Shown here: one piece after another, positions 11,539 through 22,495 of the stretch
Layout: each line of letters begins with the position of its first letter
Numbering within the stretch: the first letter of the stretch is position 1
Assembly (NCBI GenBank): GCA_029204045.2
Contig: CM055067.1
Location: 31,074,838-31,138,837 of the forward strand
Length of the DNA stretch: 64,000 nt
Source of the DNA: Tillandsia leiboldiana
Lineage: Eukaryota; Streptophyta; Magnoliopsida; Poales; Bromeliaceae
Direction: 5' to 3'
Position numbers and translations under genes: made by a program
The notes under the pieces: model-generated
The model's database searches: none
Told to the model about the DNA's origin: nothing
The model's input: the letters and a program-made list of their open reading frames with translations, nothing else

Positions 11539-12371
11539 TACAGTGATACTGTGCTCGTGTGGGTCGCTCCCCTCGAGTGCCACTCCGGAGTAGGTTTCAG
11601 ACCGTGTTGGGTGCCGGTCAGACCGTGTTGGGTTCCGGTCATTTGGACAGGGGAGATACTGAGTTGTGAGGTTGACAGCAGAGCAGGCAGTACCAGTGTT
11701 TACTGGTGTTTTGATTGGGTTGGTCAGGCAGTCTTTGACGTTCTGGTGCATGCTTTCAGCTATTCTTTTAGCAAGGCATCTTAGAGGCATGTTAGTGGTA
11801 GCTCTTCATCAGTAGTGTTACTTGTAGCTTACCACCTTTGTCTTCATTTTCGCCTCTGATAGTCCTAGTGGGCATGTCTGAGTTTGAGGTCTACCCACTA
11901 GGGGAGGCTACTGTTTTTATAGTAGTTCTCACCCCCCACTGTTTTCTCTTTTCTTTTCCCCTTTGTTTTGCAGAGTCCTCTGCGGGAGTTGCGGGACCTT
12001 CTTCCCTGGATCGAGGTAAGAGGATCGCTGATTAGATAGCTACTGCCCCGAGTTCGAGTTTTGTAGTTTTGATGTATCCCCTGTACACTCAGACGGTTGT
12101 ATTTTCTTTTATTTTGGGTCTGGCTGCGGCCAGCTGGTTGTTTTTATTTCGTGAGCTGGGAGAGACACTTGTATATTTGTGAGAGCTTATTGTACTTTTA
12201 TTTCCAGCATTTGTCTGAGATGTATTAGTTTTAGTTTAGATCTGTTTTATGCTCCTTTATTACATATTTATATATGAGCAGGTTACCAGCGCCTCGTGTA
12301 CACGGAAAATTCCGTATGCACGGCGGATCTGTGGACGGGCCCGGGTTCTGGTTTACACCCGGGGCGTGACA
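11539..12371 (+). mobile_element. LTR fragment F (3' part), plus strand
   Basis: This is the 3' end of a plus-strand gypsy-type LTR ending CACCCGGGGCGTGACA at 12371. Its reverse complement follows the layout of the other LTRs here (polypyrimidine stretch with TTTTGCAG near 11970, then the GGATCTG..CCCGGG terminus). Its 5' part is separated by element D. The right flank starting at 12372 is copia gag, so F is a first-level insertion in the copia element. Confidence 0.65.
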
Positions 12372-12919
12372 AAAACACCCGGACAAAATCAAGGTACAAG
12401 AATTAGTTGGTGCACTTCAAACTTATGAAATGACTTTTCCTACTAACTACTTTTCTGGAAAGCCTTTGTCTTCTTCTAAGTCTTCAGGTTTTGCATTGAA
12501 ATCAACAAAGGAAGAAGACGCGGATTCATCCTCCTCAGACGCTGATGATAATCTATCCATGGAGGATTTCGAGAAACAACTTGCACGCTTGACGAGGAAA
12601 TTTTGCCGAAGCTTTCGAAGGGGAAGTTCAAGTAAATCCTCATCCTTTGTTAAGTCCAAGAAAGGCAACGGATCTTCAAACTTTAAGTCAAGAAAGTAAG
12701 AGGGTTCTTCAAAGGACAAGAGGAACTCTGAGGGACAAATCCAGTGCTTCAAGTGTCGAGGTTATGGCCATATCTCAACGAAGTGCCCCAACAAGAATCC
12801 GTCAAAGAATAAGGCTATGCAAGCCGTCACATGGGATGACACTTCCACTTCCAATGAGTCATCTTCCAGTGATGAGGATAACAACGTCACAGCATTCCAC
12901 GCGTCCACAACTTCACCTC
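12372..12919 (+). pseudogene. gag: Sirevirus-type Ty1/copia gag, part 1 (broken)
   Basis: This is the C-terminal half of a copia gag. The frame includes a motif typical of Sirevirus capsid (ELVGALQTYEM), a serine/lysine-rich linker and a complete CCHC zinc knuckle (CFKCRGYGHISTKC, near 12741-12782) for RNA binding. The N-terminal part is missing behind LTR F. A nonsense TAA at 12697-12699 interrupts the frame before the knuckle. Element A splits the gene after 12919; the same frame resumes at 48831. Sirevirus is inferred from the knuckle context, the env-like region and the 3' polypurine tract. Confidence 0.8.
12915..12919. repeat. Target-site duplication ACCTC of element A (second copy 48826-48830)
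   Basis: ACCTC occurs directly before the left LTR terminus (TGTCACGCC at 12920) and directly after the right terminus (CTTCACA at 48825). A 5-bp duplication is usual for LTR retrotransposon integrases. The copia frame continues correctly across the site once one copy is discounted, confirming the boundaries. Confidence 0.92.
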
Positions 12920-15471
12920 TGTCACGCCCCGGGGTCGAAACTGCGACCCGGGCTCGCCAACAGATCCGCCACCTATTCGAAACCCCACATAGGCGAAGCG
13001 TCCAACCTGCAAAAGTATCATCTAACAACTAAATGGATATCAGAGCTGAAAAAAACTACTGTAATAAAAGTCTGAATCACTGTACAACTGAAAAATAAAG
13101 TACAATATCCATCTCCCATAAATAATGATATAATAATCCGGTCCACCGAAACTGTAATACAAGTAAAAGCCACCTATACAACATCTATAAATCCAAAAAG
13201 GGAGATAAACTGAAATAATAAAATACAACTGGGTACAGTGAAACCCACAATCCGGGTTGGTACATCTATCCCACTGTAGAAATTAACACTGGTAGGGATC
13301 TATCTCGCGACTCCCTCGCCTCGAACCGTCAACCGAAAGATCCACAACTCCCGCAGCAGACACTACAAAACAAAGGGAGGAAAGGGGAAAAACAACAATG
13401 GGGGTGAGAACCACTAGTAAAACCAGTAGCCTCCCCCCGTGGGTAAAGCCTCAAACCCCGACGTACCCACTAAGTCTACCAGAGGCAAGAGAAGGAATAA
13501 GAGAGGTGGTAAGCCATAAACAGAAATACTGATAAGAGGAAGCTACCACTAGTATGCCTCTAAATGTCGTGCTAAGAAGTATAGCTAAATGTATGCATCA
13601 ATAAATAAATGCCTGCCTGAATAAACCCAATCCGACTACCAGTAAACACTGGTACTGCCTGCCCTGCTGTCGAACTCAAGAACCCAGTAGCTGATCGGCA
13701 CACGGCTCGATCCCAATATAACCAATCGACCGGCACACGGCTCGGCCCTATGATGTCCTCTTTCATACAAATATCTTCAACTCCTCAAAAATCCACCATT
13801 AATTTCCCCTAACATTCAAATGAAGCAAAAATCACAAGCTGTCCAAAAACTGCTAACATAAACTTGCTAGCATTTCCAAGCTTAATTAGGGGCTTTTCCA
13901 AAGGGATTTATCCACATATCACAAAAGAGAATTTGCTCACCTTGAAGTTAAGAAGAAGTCCCAACTTGATATTATGAAAAGGATTTTATATCCACAAAGT
14001 TATCTGCATTCCAAGGTGAATTGCTCAAATCAAAACTAAAACAGGGACTGCAGTAAACCTTATAACAGCACTTGGAAAGATCATTAAAGTTACCTAACCA
14101 AACGTGCTCCAAATCCTGTAAGAGAGGTACCATTGGATTCCTTGTCGAGAGTAGATACAAATTGAGCTAAAGAACTACAAATTTCATTCTCGGATGAATG
14201 AAAAAACCCATAAACACTTTGAACTATCCACCAAGTTCCATCTGTACACGAATGCAGCAAGGTTCTCCAAAGATCATGCATAAACCCTAATAAAAACTCA
14301 GATATTGGGAAACTGATACATACCAATATTTTAGATATTCGAGTCCTGGAAATTTCCCCCCAAAAATCATCTAACCATTCCCATCCTACTGCTCAGAAAA
14401 GCCAAAGCACTGAGGACTGTTCAGCATTCCAGACTGAAATGAAGGGTCCCAAAGATGGCCTTAAGGCTCTGTAAAATCATGAGATCTGAGGGAAGAGTTG
14501 AATACAAAAATTGTAGCCTTACCTCTTGTGAAAACGTAGAAACAAAAATTAGCTCTAAATTCCAAGATATGAGTCCAGGGAAATTTTCGCACTGAAATGC
14601 GACGGGAAGGTCCACCAACAGCAACAATAGTGGTGCTTGCCTCATGGAGAAGATTATGGTGATGAAGCCTCTATAATCCATCTCTTTGCTGATGAAGATG
14701 CAGAGGAGTTACAAGCGAGTCCTCTGTAGAAGTCCCCAAAGTTGGAAGGATCCAAAAGAGGAAGAAGGAGGAGGAGGAAGCTCATAAATAGAAGAAGAAG
14801 AAGAAGACGAGAAGAAAGAACCCAAGGGGTTCACTGTGCAGAGCACAGTGCTGGGCCAGGCCCAAACCCCGGCCCAGCCCGCCGCACGACAAGGGCACGT
14901 GGCGCCCATCCGTGCGCCCCGCCCTCGGGTGGAGGGCCCGGATGCGGCCACGCCCGACGCGGCGCCCGCCAATGGCGCGGCGCCGCGTGTCCCCTGCGCG
15001 GGGACGCGCAAGGCGGCGCGCGCACGTGGGCACGCTCTACCCAACGCAGGCGCGCCGCGTGGCCCGCGCCCGCCTCTCCTGTGCCGCCGCGTGGATGGCC
15101 GAGCGGCCAGTGCACCTGGTGCACGCGCAATCCCATGGATCGGCAACCTGAAATAGATCCATTAAGCTCCAAAAATGCCACTTTTGCTGTTTTCGCGCGC
15201 TGAGTCCAATTCCGAAGTCCAAAATTCCAAATAATGCAACCAAATAGCCATTTCACTCATTTTTCCGCGCTGAATCCAAATACGATATCCATTTTGCAAG
15301 AATCCACTTCAATTTTTTCGACAAAACTCTCAATTAAGCAATCTTGATCCATTTCTCGCACTGAGTCCGTTTCTTGGGTCCGATTTGCGCGCAACCAACA
15401 CTATCCACAGAAACAGGCCTCCACAAGCTGTCGATCACACTGTAATGACCACGAAGATTCGGGTCTTCACA
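12920..15471 (-). mobile_element. Element A 3' LTR, 2.55 kb, with internal deletion
   Basis: The LTR runs from TGTCACGCCCCGGGGTCG to GGGTCTTCACA on the + strand. Compared with the 5' LTR (about 4.36 kb after removing E) it lacks about 1.8 kb: sequence matches to about 13750, then jumps to the equivalent of about 35996. The missing part contains the octamer AGGTGGGT. TTTTGCAG (minus) is at 13007-13014. Two G-boxes lie at 14896 and 15023, an inverted repeat CACTGTGC/GCACAGTG at 14832-14850, and a TATA-like CTATTTATGAG (minus) near 14785. Positions 15131-15150 preserve the uninterrupted version of the site that E hit in the other LTR. Confidence 0.85.
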
Positions 15472-16325
15472 TCCTCCCCCACTAAAAGAAAGTTTCGTCC
15501 TCGAAACTAACATAGCTCAAAAGGAGTCTCAAATCAGAAGGGCAAATATCCAACATCCTCGTCACCAGCTCTCAAAGCGTCACCCGCTTCCCGTGATCAT
15601 TCCACAACAACATCAACCACCTGTACGACATGGCCTAGTTGCGTCGTTCCTCATTTCTCGAGCCAGAATCCGCAACGGCGTCTCACGTACCCCCGCCACT
15701 CACTGGTCTCAAGTGGAGCGAGTCAAACAATGGCGGGAAATCTGAACATATCGCCTCTAAGCTGAGTCATGGAAAACATCAAGGATTCCAACATGTCACG
15801 GGAAAACGAAGAAACAACAGGTAACCACTGATCCACAACACCCCCAAAATCTCCTCCTCAATACCAACTCATTCAAGAAACCTGAAGTACCCCCTCGCAA
15901 TTCCATATAAAAGGGAGTCCAATATCAGAAACATCCAAAACTACAACCCTGAGTTGGAGAGTCACCGAAAAATAGCGAAGAGTTGAAGTTGTTCCTGTTG
16001 TGGCTGTCATTCTGTCCTTGCTCCACATCAACTGGGGACCCTTAATTCAACACTCTCTGATCTCATCCATCAGTGTGGGTTGCTCGGCTGAAACCGAAAT
16101 CTGGAAATGACCACTCTAGGGCACGGTCTTCGGCCCTATTCCTCTAATCCGTACCAGTAATGGCGCTTACTGCACAAGCATTGCTCAAGCTCTGCACTGT
16201 ACTCCGGCCCAAAACATCTACACACATCCAAGACTACCATGGGGGTATCACTACAACTCAATCACTGCTGACAGGACGAAAGATCCATCGTCTCCTCCAT
16301 CAGGTAACACACCGGGTCTAACAAC
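15472..16325 (-). mobile_element. Element A interior, 3' part with polypurine tract (non-coding)
   Basis: Directly inside the 3' LTR the minus strand reads CTTTTAGTGGGGGAGGA (15472-15488), a strong polypurine tract, preceded in element sense by the GTTTCGAGGACGAAAC inverted repeat (15492-15507). The rest shows no recognisable protein. It is cut at 16325 by element B and resumes at 31450. Confidence 0.75.
16321..16325. repeat. Target-site duplication ACAAC of element B (second copy 31445-31449)
   Basis: ACAAC precedes the leftmost B LTR (TGTCACGCC at 16326) and follows the rightmost B LTR (CCTCACA ending 31444). The matching outer duplications show that everything between entered as one unit or grew inside it. 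Confidence 0.9.
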
Positions 16326-19300
16326 TGTCACGCCCCGGCGTCGAAACTGCGACCCAGGCTCGCCAACAGATCCGCCGCCCATACGGTGAACCCCGTATAG
16401 ACGAAGCGTCAACTTGCAAAAGATAGATACTAAACTATCCAGATATCAGAGCTGAAAATAAACCACTAGAAATAAATAAATTAGTACAAAGTCCTCACCA
16501 AAGTACAAGTCACTCAACTCAGAAGGAAAAGTACAACTCTATGCCTCACTACAAGGTCTCTCAACAAGAAACTCTCAAAATAAAAAGGGTACATCTACTC
16601 TCTGGACGACGACTGGTAGGGATCTAGCTCGCGACTCCCTCACCACGATCAGAAGAAGCAGCAACAGGAGCAGCAGGAACAGGAGTAGAAGTCCCTGTGG
16701 GAAAATACACCACGACGGGTGTGAGAACTACGTCCCAAGTAGTTCTCAGTGGGTGCCGCCAACAAGCCCAACGGACTGCCCACTAAGTCTACTAGAGGCA
16801 TAAAGTAACAATATAAAACTGAAATGAAAGGGCTGGAAAAGTAACTCTACAGCTACTATGCCTCTATCTAGATGCTCAAGAAAAGGAACAGATGAAACAT
16901 GATGCATCTACTAACACACACAGTAAACTCACCAAATCTAAACTGACTGCCTCAAAGGGTCCAGTCAAACCTGCGCCCACCTACTGCCGCAAATCCTCAA
17001 CAGGACGGGTCTACCGTAGGGTGTCCGTGACTGCCGCTAACTGGGCCAGTCAGAGGGACGGCGTCGACAAGTCGCGATAGCAAGTAACAGGCCCAACTCC
17101 GGAGTGGCTCTCGAGGGGAGCGACCCCACCGAGGAAAGTATCCGCGTAACTCTGTCGAGCTCAAATATGGCTCATGCAGGCTATAGTCCAAACCACGATC
17201 AACAAGATCGACCAACAACACCAACTCTCAACCACAAGCTGGAAGTCACACAGCTGGGGCCACCGTCCACCAGACGGCTCCCACAACAGAACACTAAACT
17301 CTCCAGAAAAACCGACACCATAAGGGTTCGGAAACCCGATAGACCGGCGCTAAGAACCCTATCAAACAAGAACAGACTCTAGGCTCCGACTATCGAAGTT
17401 CCCGATCCCTTATAGTTCGGGAAAGCAATAATCACAGAACAACTCGCAGAAGACACCAACAGGGCCCGAAAGTCCCGGGAGACCTACCCCTACAACCCTA
17501 TCAAACAAGAACAGGTTCCAGGCTCGGTCCCCATGGCTTTCGTCCCGACAGAGGAACGACCCCTAGAACCCAGACCACTCGAATCCTTTCGAGTGGGGAG
17601 ATTACCGGAAAAAGGTGACATTTGTTATTGAAAACTAATTTGATCTGGAAGAAATCCATATTTAATGATTTTAGTTCTTTTTAGAAAAACAGTTAGAAAA
17701 CAAGTGTTTTACCCAAACCCCGAAGGGCTGATGCCTTTGTCCAATCAAACAAGAACAGACTCCAGCGGCCCTTCGATGTTTGGAAGAAAACATTGGTAGA
17801 CTAAAATCATGTATATGTTGAAAAGGGTTCTGGGTTCTAGGTCTGGCTAACACTAGTAAACTACTGCCACTAACACAGTGGCGACGACCCAAACAGGGGA
17901 AAAAACAAGATCTCTCGGGTCCACCGTTTACCCCAAACGGTTCCCGATCCATACAAGCGAACCACTACATCTACCAGACTCCACTCTGCTCCCAAGCACG
18001 AGTGCAATGCATCCCACACTAAAAGATAACTCCTGACCACTCGGCCCACTACCCGGGCGAGGAAGAACACTATGTCCAGGAAAGTAGAAGTGTGGATGTC
18101 TAAAGCAGAAATAAGCCTAGCCCAAGTGAGGGTTTTCTACTAGTCTGGTTACACATGCAACATATGACGGGGTGCTAGGTCCAGTTCCAATAACTATAAT
18201 TTACAGATGGTAGAAAGCAAGAAGATGACAATACCATCAGATAAAACAAGGAATAGCAATTCCTACATTCTAACATGCTGCACAAGCATTTCACTATCAT
18301 GCAAGATTCTATATCAATAGAATTAGAGCACAGTCCATAGATCTTGAAAGCAAGCCACCCACCTGAAGGTGCACAACTGTCCAGGGTCGTACAGCTGAAA
18401 ATACCAGGAAATCCAAATCTCCTACTCCCAAAAGATCCAGCAACACTCGTAACCCACCTGGGTACAACACAAAGTCCACAAATACACATCAAGTCCAGAA
18501 CTGTCCATAAAAACATACACAGAATTTCAGTCCCAAAGATGTCCCTTTTTCACCTGCTGAAAATGACCAGAAAAATCCAATAAAAATATCACAGCGATCC
18601 TCGCGTCGATATCTTCGAAACGGTACCCTGCACGTCCAAATCCGAGCCCCGTAGGCCGAGTTACAAATTCTACAGTACAGGTGCGCAAACACTCACAACC
18701 ACACAACTGTAAAACTCTGCACAGTAAGAGGGGAAACAGTATACCTTCGGGCAAGCCTCATAAAAATCCCAAAAAAAATACGATGATAATCCTCGCGACG
18801 AGTAGATCCAAAAAGTGTATAGGCTCATCTCGATCCGACACTCGGTTGCGGAGATAAAATTCCGGCAAGGGGCCGCTGTCCAAAAACTCCACCAGAAAAC
18901 AGCGGCTTAGAAATGCCTCGAAAACCGTGTCATAAACTCTGAATCCAGCAAGATGATCAACACGAAAATCGAAGACGTACCTCTCGTGATTCCAACGCCG
19001 CAAAAATCGTCCAAAAATACTGACGGAGTAGCTCTGTAGACATCTCAGATCGAACTGCGATGATAACGGGCCTCCGATGAAAGATCGCCACACTGCGTTC
19101 CGATGCCGAAGTCGTCGACGCCGCGGCTTCCAAAAAATCCGGGCCTCTGCCAGAAGATGCGCAAGATGAAGATCTCCAACTTTGCTAAAGGGGCTGTGGG
19201 CAGGGGAGCTCGGGAAAGGGGGCAAAAAGCCCAAGCAAGCCAGCTATTTAAAGGCCCAGCCCGAAAATCCACCCTTTTGGCCTTTTGGCCCAAAGCTGAG

Positions 19301-20083
19301 CGCCCGATCTTCCGGGCTGCTACAGTAACGGGCCCAGCCCGTTACTGTTCACGCCCGGAAATCCCCCAGGCTGCCACGTAGCCTCCCAAACAGCAAACAG
19401 CTGTTTGGGCCAACCGCGCTGCGCCACGCGGCCGAAGCGGGTGCCGACACGTGGCGCCCCCGAGCGGGAAGCGCGGGTCAGCGCGCCCACGTCGCGCCCC
19501 ACGTGCGCCCACGCGCGCCGGTCGGGCACGCATCCCGAGGCACCTGCTACCAGCTGCGTGGACCGCGCGCACAACGCCGCACCAACCCCGAACTGCCACG
19601 TGTCCACCCCCGGGTCCACCGTGCACCCGCGCCATCCCGTGGACCGCGCCCACTGCGCCCGCCAACCGGGAGGCGCCACGTGGCCAGCGCCCGGGTGCAC
19701 GCCTCCGCGGTGGACCGCGCGCCTCCGCCGCCGCCAGCCGCCGCGCTCCGCCGCCCGCCGCCGCCGCCGGCGCCTCTCCGGCAGCCGGAACAGTACCCAA
19801 GACCTCGAAATGCGTGTTTTCGCATCCGGACTCCGAAAAATACAAGTAAATAGCCCGTTTCGATCGTTTTCCGCGCGCTGAATCCAAATCCGAAGTCCGA
19901 TTTGCCAAATTCCACTTCTAAAATTTCTCAAAAATTTCCGGGAAAGCAAACTTGATCCGTTTTTCATGCCGGGTCCAATCCTTGGGTCCAATATGCGCAC
20001 AAACACCTCTACCACCCAACAGGGGTCTCCAGAAGCCGCAGATCCAACAGTAATCCAAACGTGGGAATTTTCGGGTCCTCACA
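16326..20083 (-). mobile_element. Element B LTR copy 1 (3' LTR), 3,758 bp
   Basis: Terminal sequences are TGTCACGCCCCGG and GGGTCCTCACA on the + strand. The element-sense promoter region has a TATA-like TTTAAATAG near 19243-19252, a 12-bp-arm inverted repeat at 19322-19348 and four G-boxes (19448, 19500, 19597, 19677). The octamer AGGTGGGT (minus) is at 18357-18364. A block at 18599-18670 is conserved with LTRs A2 and G. The TTTTGCAG seen in other copies is TTTTGCAAG here (near 16413). No coding; the GC-rich region 19400-19800 yields only shadow frames. Confidence 0.85.
19243..19348 (-). promoter_or_regulatory. Element B LTR core promoter: TATA-like box and upstream inverted repeat
   Basis: On the minus strand an inverted repeat with 12-bp arms and 3-nt loop (19322-19348) lies about 70 bp upstream of TTTAAATAG (19243-19252). 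The arms hold GGGCC-type motifs resembling plant site II/TCP elements. The same arrangement occurs in copy 3 (repeat at 30684-30710). Confidence 0.5.
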
Positions 20084-21867
20084 TCCTCCTCCACTAAAAG
20101 AAAGTTTCGTCCTCGAAACAAACACGGCTCAAAGGGAGTTCAACGCCAAGGGTAAGCATCCAACAACACAGTCTCCAACACCTCAGTCGCTACTCACTCC
20201 CCGTGATTGCTCCTCAACAAATAATAATCAGTACGGCATGGCCCGGTTGCGCAATTCTCTCATCACACGAGCCAGAATTCGCAACGGGCGTCCCTCGTAC
20301 TCCCACACCCACAAATCTCAACTAGAGCGAGTCAATCACGGGCGAGGGGTCCAACGCAAAACACCTCCGAGCTGAGACGCAGAAAACCTCAGGAACTCCA
20401 AAAAGCTGGGGACAAGGAAGATTAACCGAATCTACTCGTCCAAACTACACGAAGAACGTCACCACAACCCAACAAGAAAAGGTAAGGGCCCCACCAGCAG
20501 GAAAGTCGTCAACCCTAACTCTCTGTTTATAAAAACAGCTGAAATTAACGAAAAGTCTGAAAATTCCGAAAGACCAGTGCCTTCGCCCCAATCAAACAAG
20601 AACAGGTTCGGGCACCGTCTCCATTTCTGGAGCAGTCTTTCGAAGCTCTCGTCATGTTCGAAAATTTCAGTACAAGGCGAGAAAAGGGAGAGAAGTGTTG
20701 AAGCCGTTCCTGCTGTGGCTACAAAACAGAAGCTACGATCTAACCGTGACCCCTAGGAACACAACTCTAGTCCTAAACGTCACCTACGCTCAACAGGTAG
20801 CACCCAACCCAAAACCGCTGAAGCCACTGCTGCAGGAAGGATGCCACGGTGACCTGAGAAAATGATCTCCAGTTGTCCAACTCGCGGGAAGGTCACGGTT
20901 CTCAATCCACAATCAATCCTTGCGCGATACCGCACCAACTGGTCCGTCCCGTGTGCTCAATCTGAGTCGTGGAGCTGTAACCCAACCGTCGACTGCCGGC
21001 AAAATTCCAAGTCTCAACAGCACAAGACATAATCCATAAGGCTTCCCCAAGTGCACAATACCAACAGGAACCTGTACCTCTAGTGCACGTGGTAACAACA
21101 ACTCTACCTCCAGTCCAGACAGGAAAACCAAAAACACTCTATCTCAGACTGCTGTAAAGAAATCATGCCGGTGACAACCCAATCCGCTGCTGTGGCGCCC
21201 TCCAGCCGGGCGGCACCAATTTATCCGCTCGCTGACAAGTGGTCGTCGCTCAGTTTGCCTGAAAATCAAGACTATCCAAATAGGGAGCACGACCTCCGCC
21301 TCTACTCACACAGGGTGGACAAATGCGGTCCTCCGCAGATAGCCAATCCATGCTACCGCCGCGCCACTCTGACGTAGATGCTGATGCTGCTATCGGGACC
21401 CGCCCAAACTCTGGCATCTCGGGGACCCGTTATCCCAGGAAGAAATCAGAAATGTCTCTGCCGTCCGATCTGTCCCCCATCACTCGGCGCGAAGCACCAA
21501 AATCCAGAACTCGCCTCTGGTGGCAGATCCCTATCCAAAGGAACTGCAGCGCCACGCTCCACACACCACGCCTATTCTATCGTAGCGTCAATAATCCAAA
21601 ACGGATGGACCAACTAAACAGAAAGGTATCCTGGTGCAAACCATTCCAGTCAAACATATCCTATGCGCCTCGTCCCTCGAAACCTGGAGTGTGCAGTTCA
21701 ACAACTGTATAAATCCCTAGCACAGGGAGGCTCTCAGATAGTCTCTCCATCACCACCAACCCAATTCTGCCTACAAGGCTCCAACTCAAACCTATGAATC
21801 GGGATGGTTCAGACTGCCGGGACTGGCTCCATCGATCAATGACGTCCCGAAGCTCAGCTACTATCCA

Positions 21868-22228
21868 CTATCCACCCTGCCTCGGTGCCTCGCACTGCTC
21901 GTCGGCACGGAGGGGGCTGCTCGCTTCCGTCGGCGCCACTGGTACAACTGAAAATACCACTGCATAGGAAGAGAGTACTGGAGGACACTCAAGCGGTACT
22001 GCAACTAGCTGTGCTCTCTGCTCCAACAAGCGCATCGAACGTTCCATGGCCTCCTTCTGGCATCGGACAGCCTCCGCATCTGTGCCATCTGGATCCATAA
22101 CTTTTGGGTCTCGCTCTGCTCTGATAGCTCTGCCTCCCGCTGCTCGGGTTACTAATAGATGCGGAAAGTGCCCTCTTCGCTACACGACGTCTCAGGGGCA
22201 TCGTAGGTCCACTGCACAATAACAACAT
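21868..22228 (-). pseudogene. gag: Element B gag N-terminal relic, copy 1
   Basis: In minus-strand sense an ATG near 22228 opens with basic residues (MPLRRRVAKRA), then the reading shifts to a second frame holding a glutamine/glutamate-rich, probably coiled-coil stretch (KEAMERSMRLLEQRAQ) and a proline/valine-rich linker. This layout matches the N-terminus of element E gag. A frameshift separates the two parts, and no capsid core or zinc knuckle follows. Gag is inferred from position and layout, not strong sequence identity. Confidence 0.45.
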
Positions 22229-22474
22229 CAGGACACAACAACCATACGACCCAATCCAGCGAAAGTCTAAGACATGTTATCAATTCCACAGCATTATGTT
22301 GTCTGCAGCAACATAATCGCTTAGGAGCATAAAACATGCCAATCACTCATCCCGTCTCTTGGGAGAGGTACAAAACTCGATCAGGACCTCGCTAAAAGTC
22401 ACGACTCTCACGTAGTCATCCTAATGGTCCAACACAAGCCTAGGGTTTCGAAGTCCTCGATGACCTACAACCTA

Positions 22475-22487
22475 GGCTCTGATACCA
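22475..22487 (-). other. Primer-binding site of element B (copy 1)
   Basis: The minus strand reads TGGTATCAGAGCC, complementary to initiator-Met tRNA, 8 nt inside the LTR terminus at 22496. The duplicate is at 27666-27678. Confidence 0.8.
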
Positions 22488-22495
22488 CTCTAATC

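Larger units (their letters stand above)
20084..22495 (-). mobile_element. Element B interior copy 1 (2.4 kb)
   Basis: In element sense: primer-binding site (22475-22487), leader hairpin (22293-22317), degenerate gag N-terminus (about 21868-22228), about 1.7 kb without recognisable protein, inverted repeat (20104-20119) and polypurine tract (20084-20100). Nothing resembles protease, RT, RNase H or integrase. Single-base indels accumulate toward 22300-22500 compared with copy 2 and element A; for example the hairpin loop has lost one C. Confidence 0.8.
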
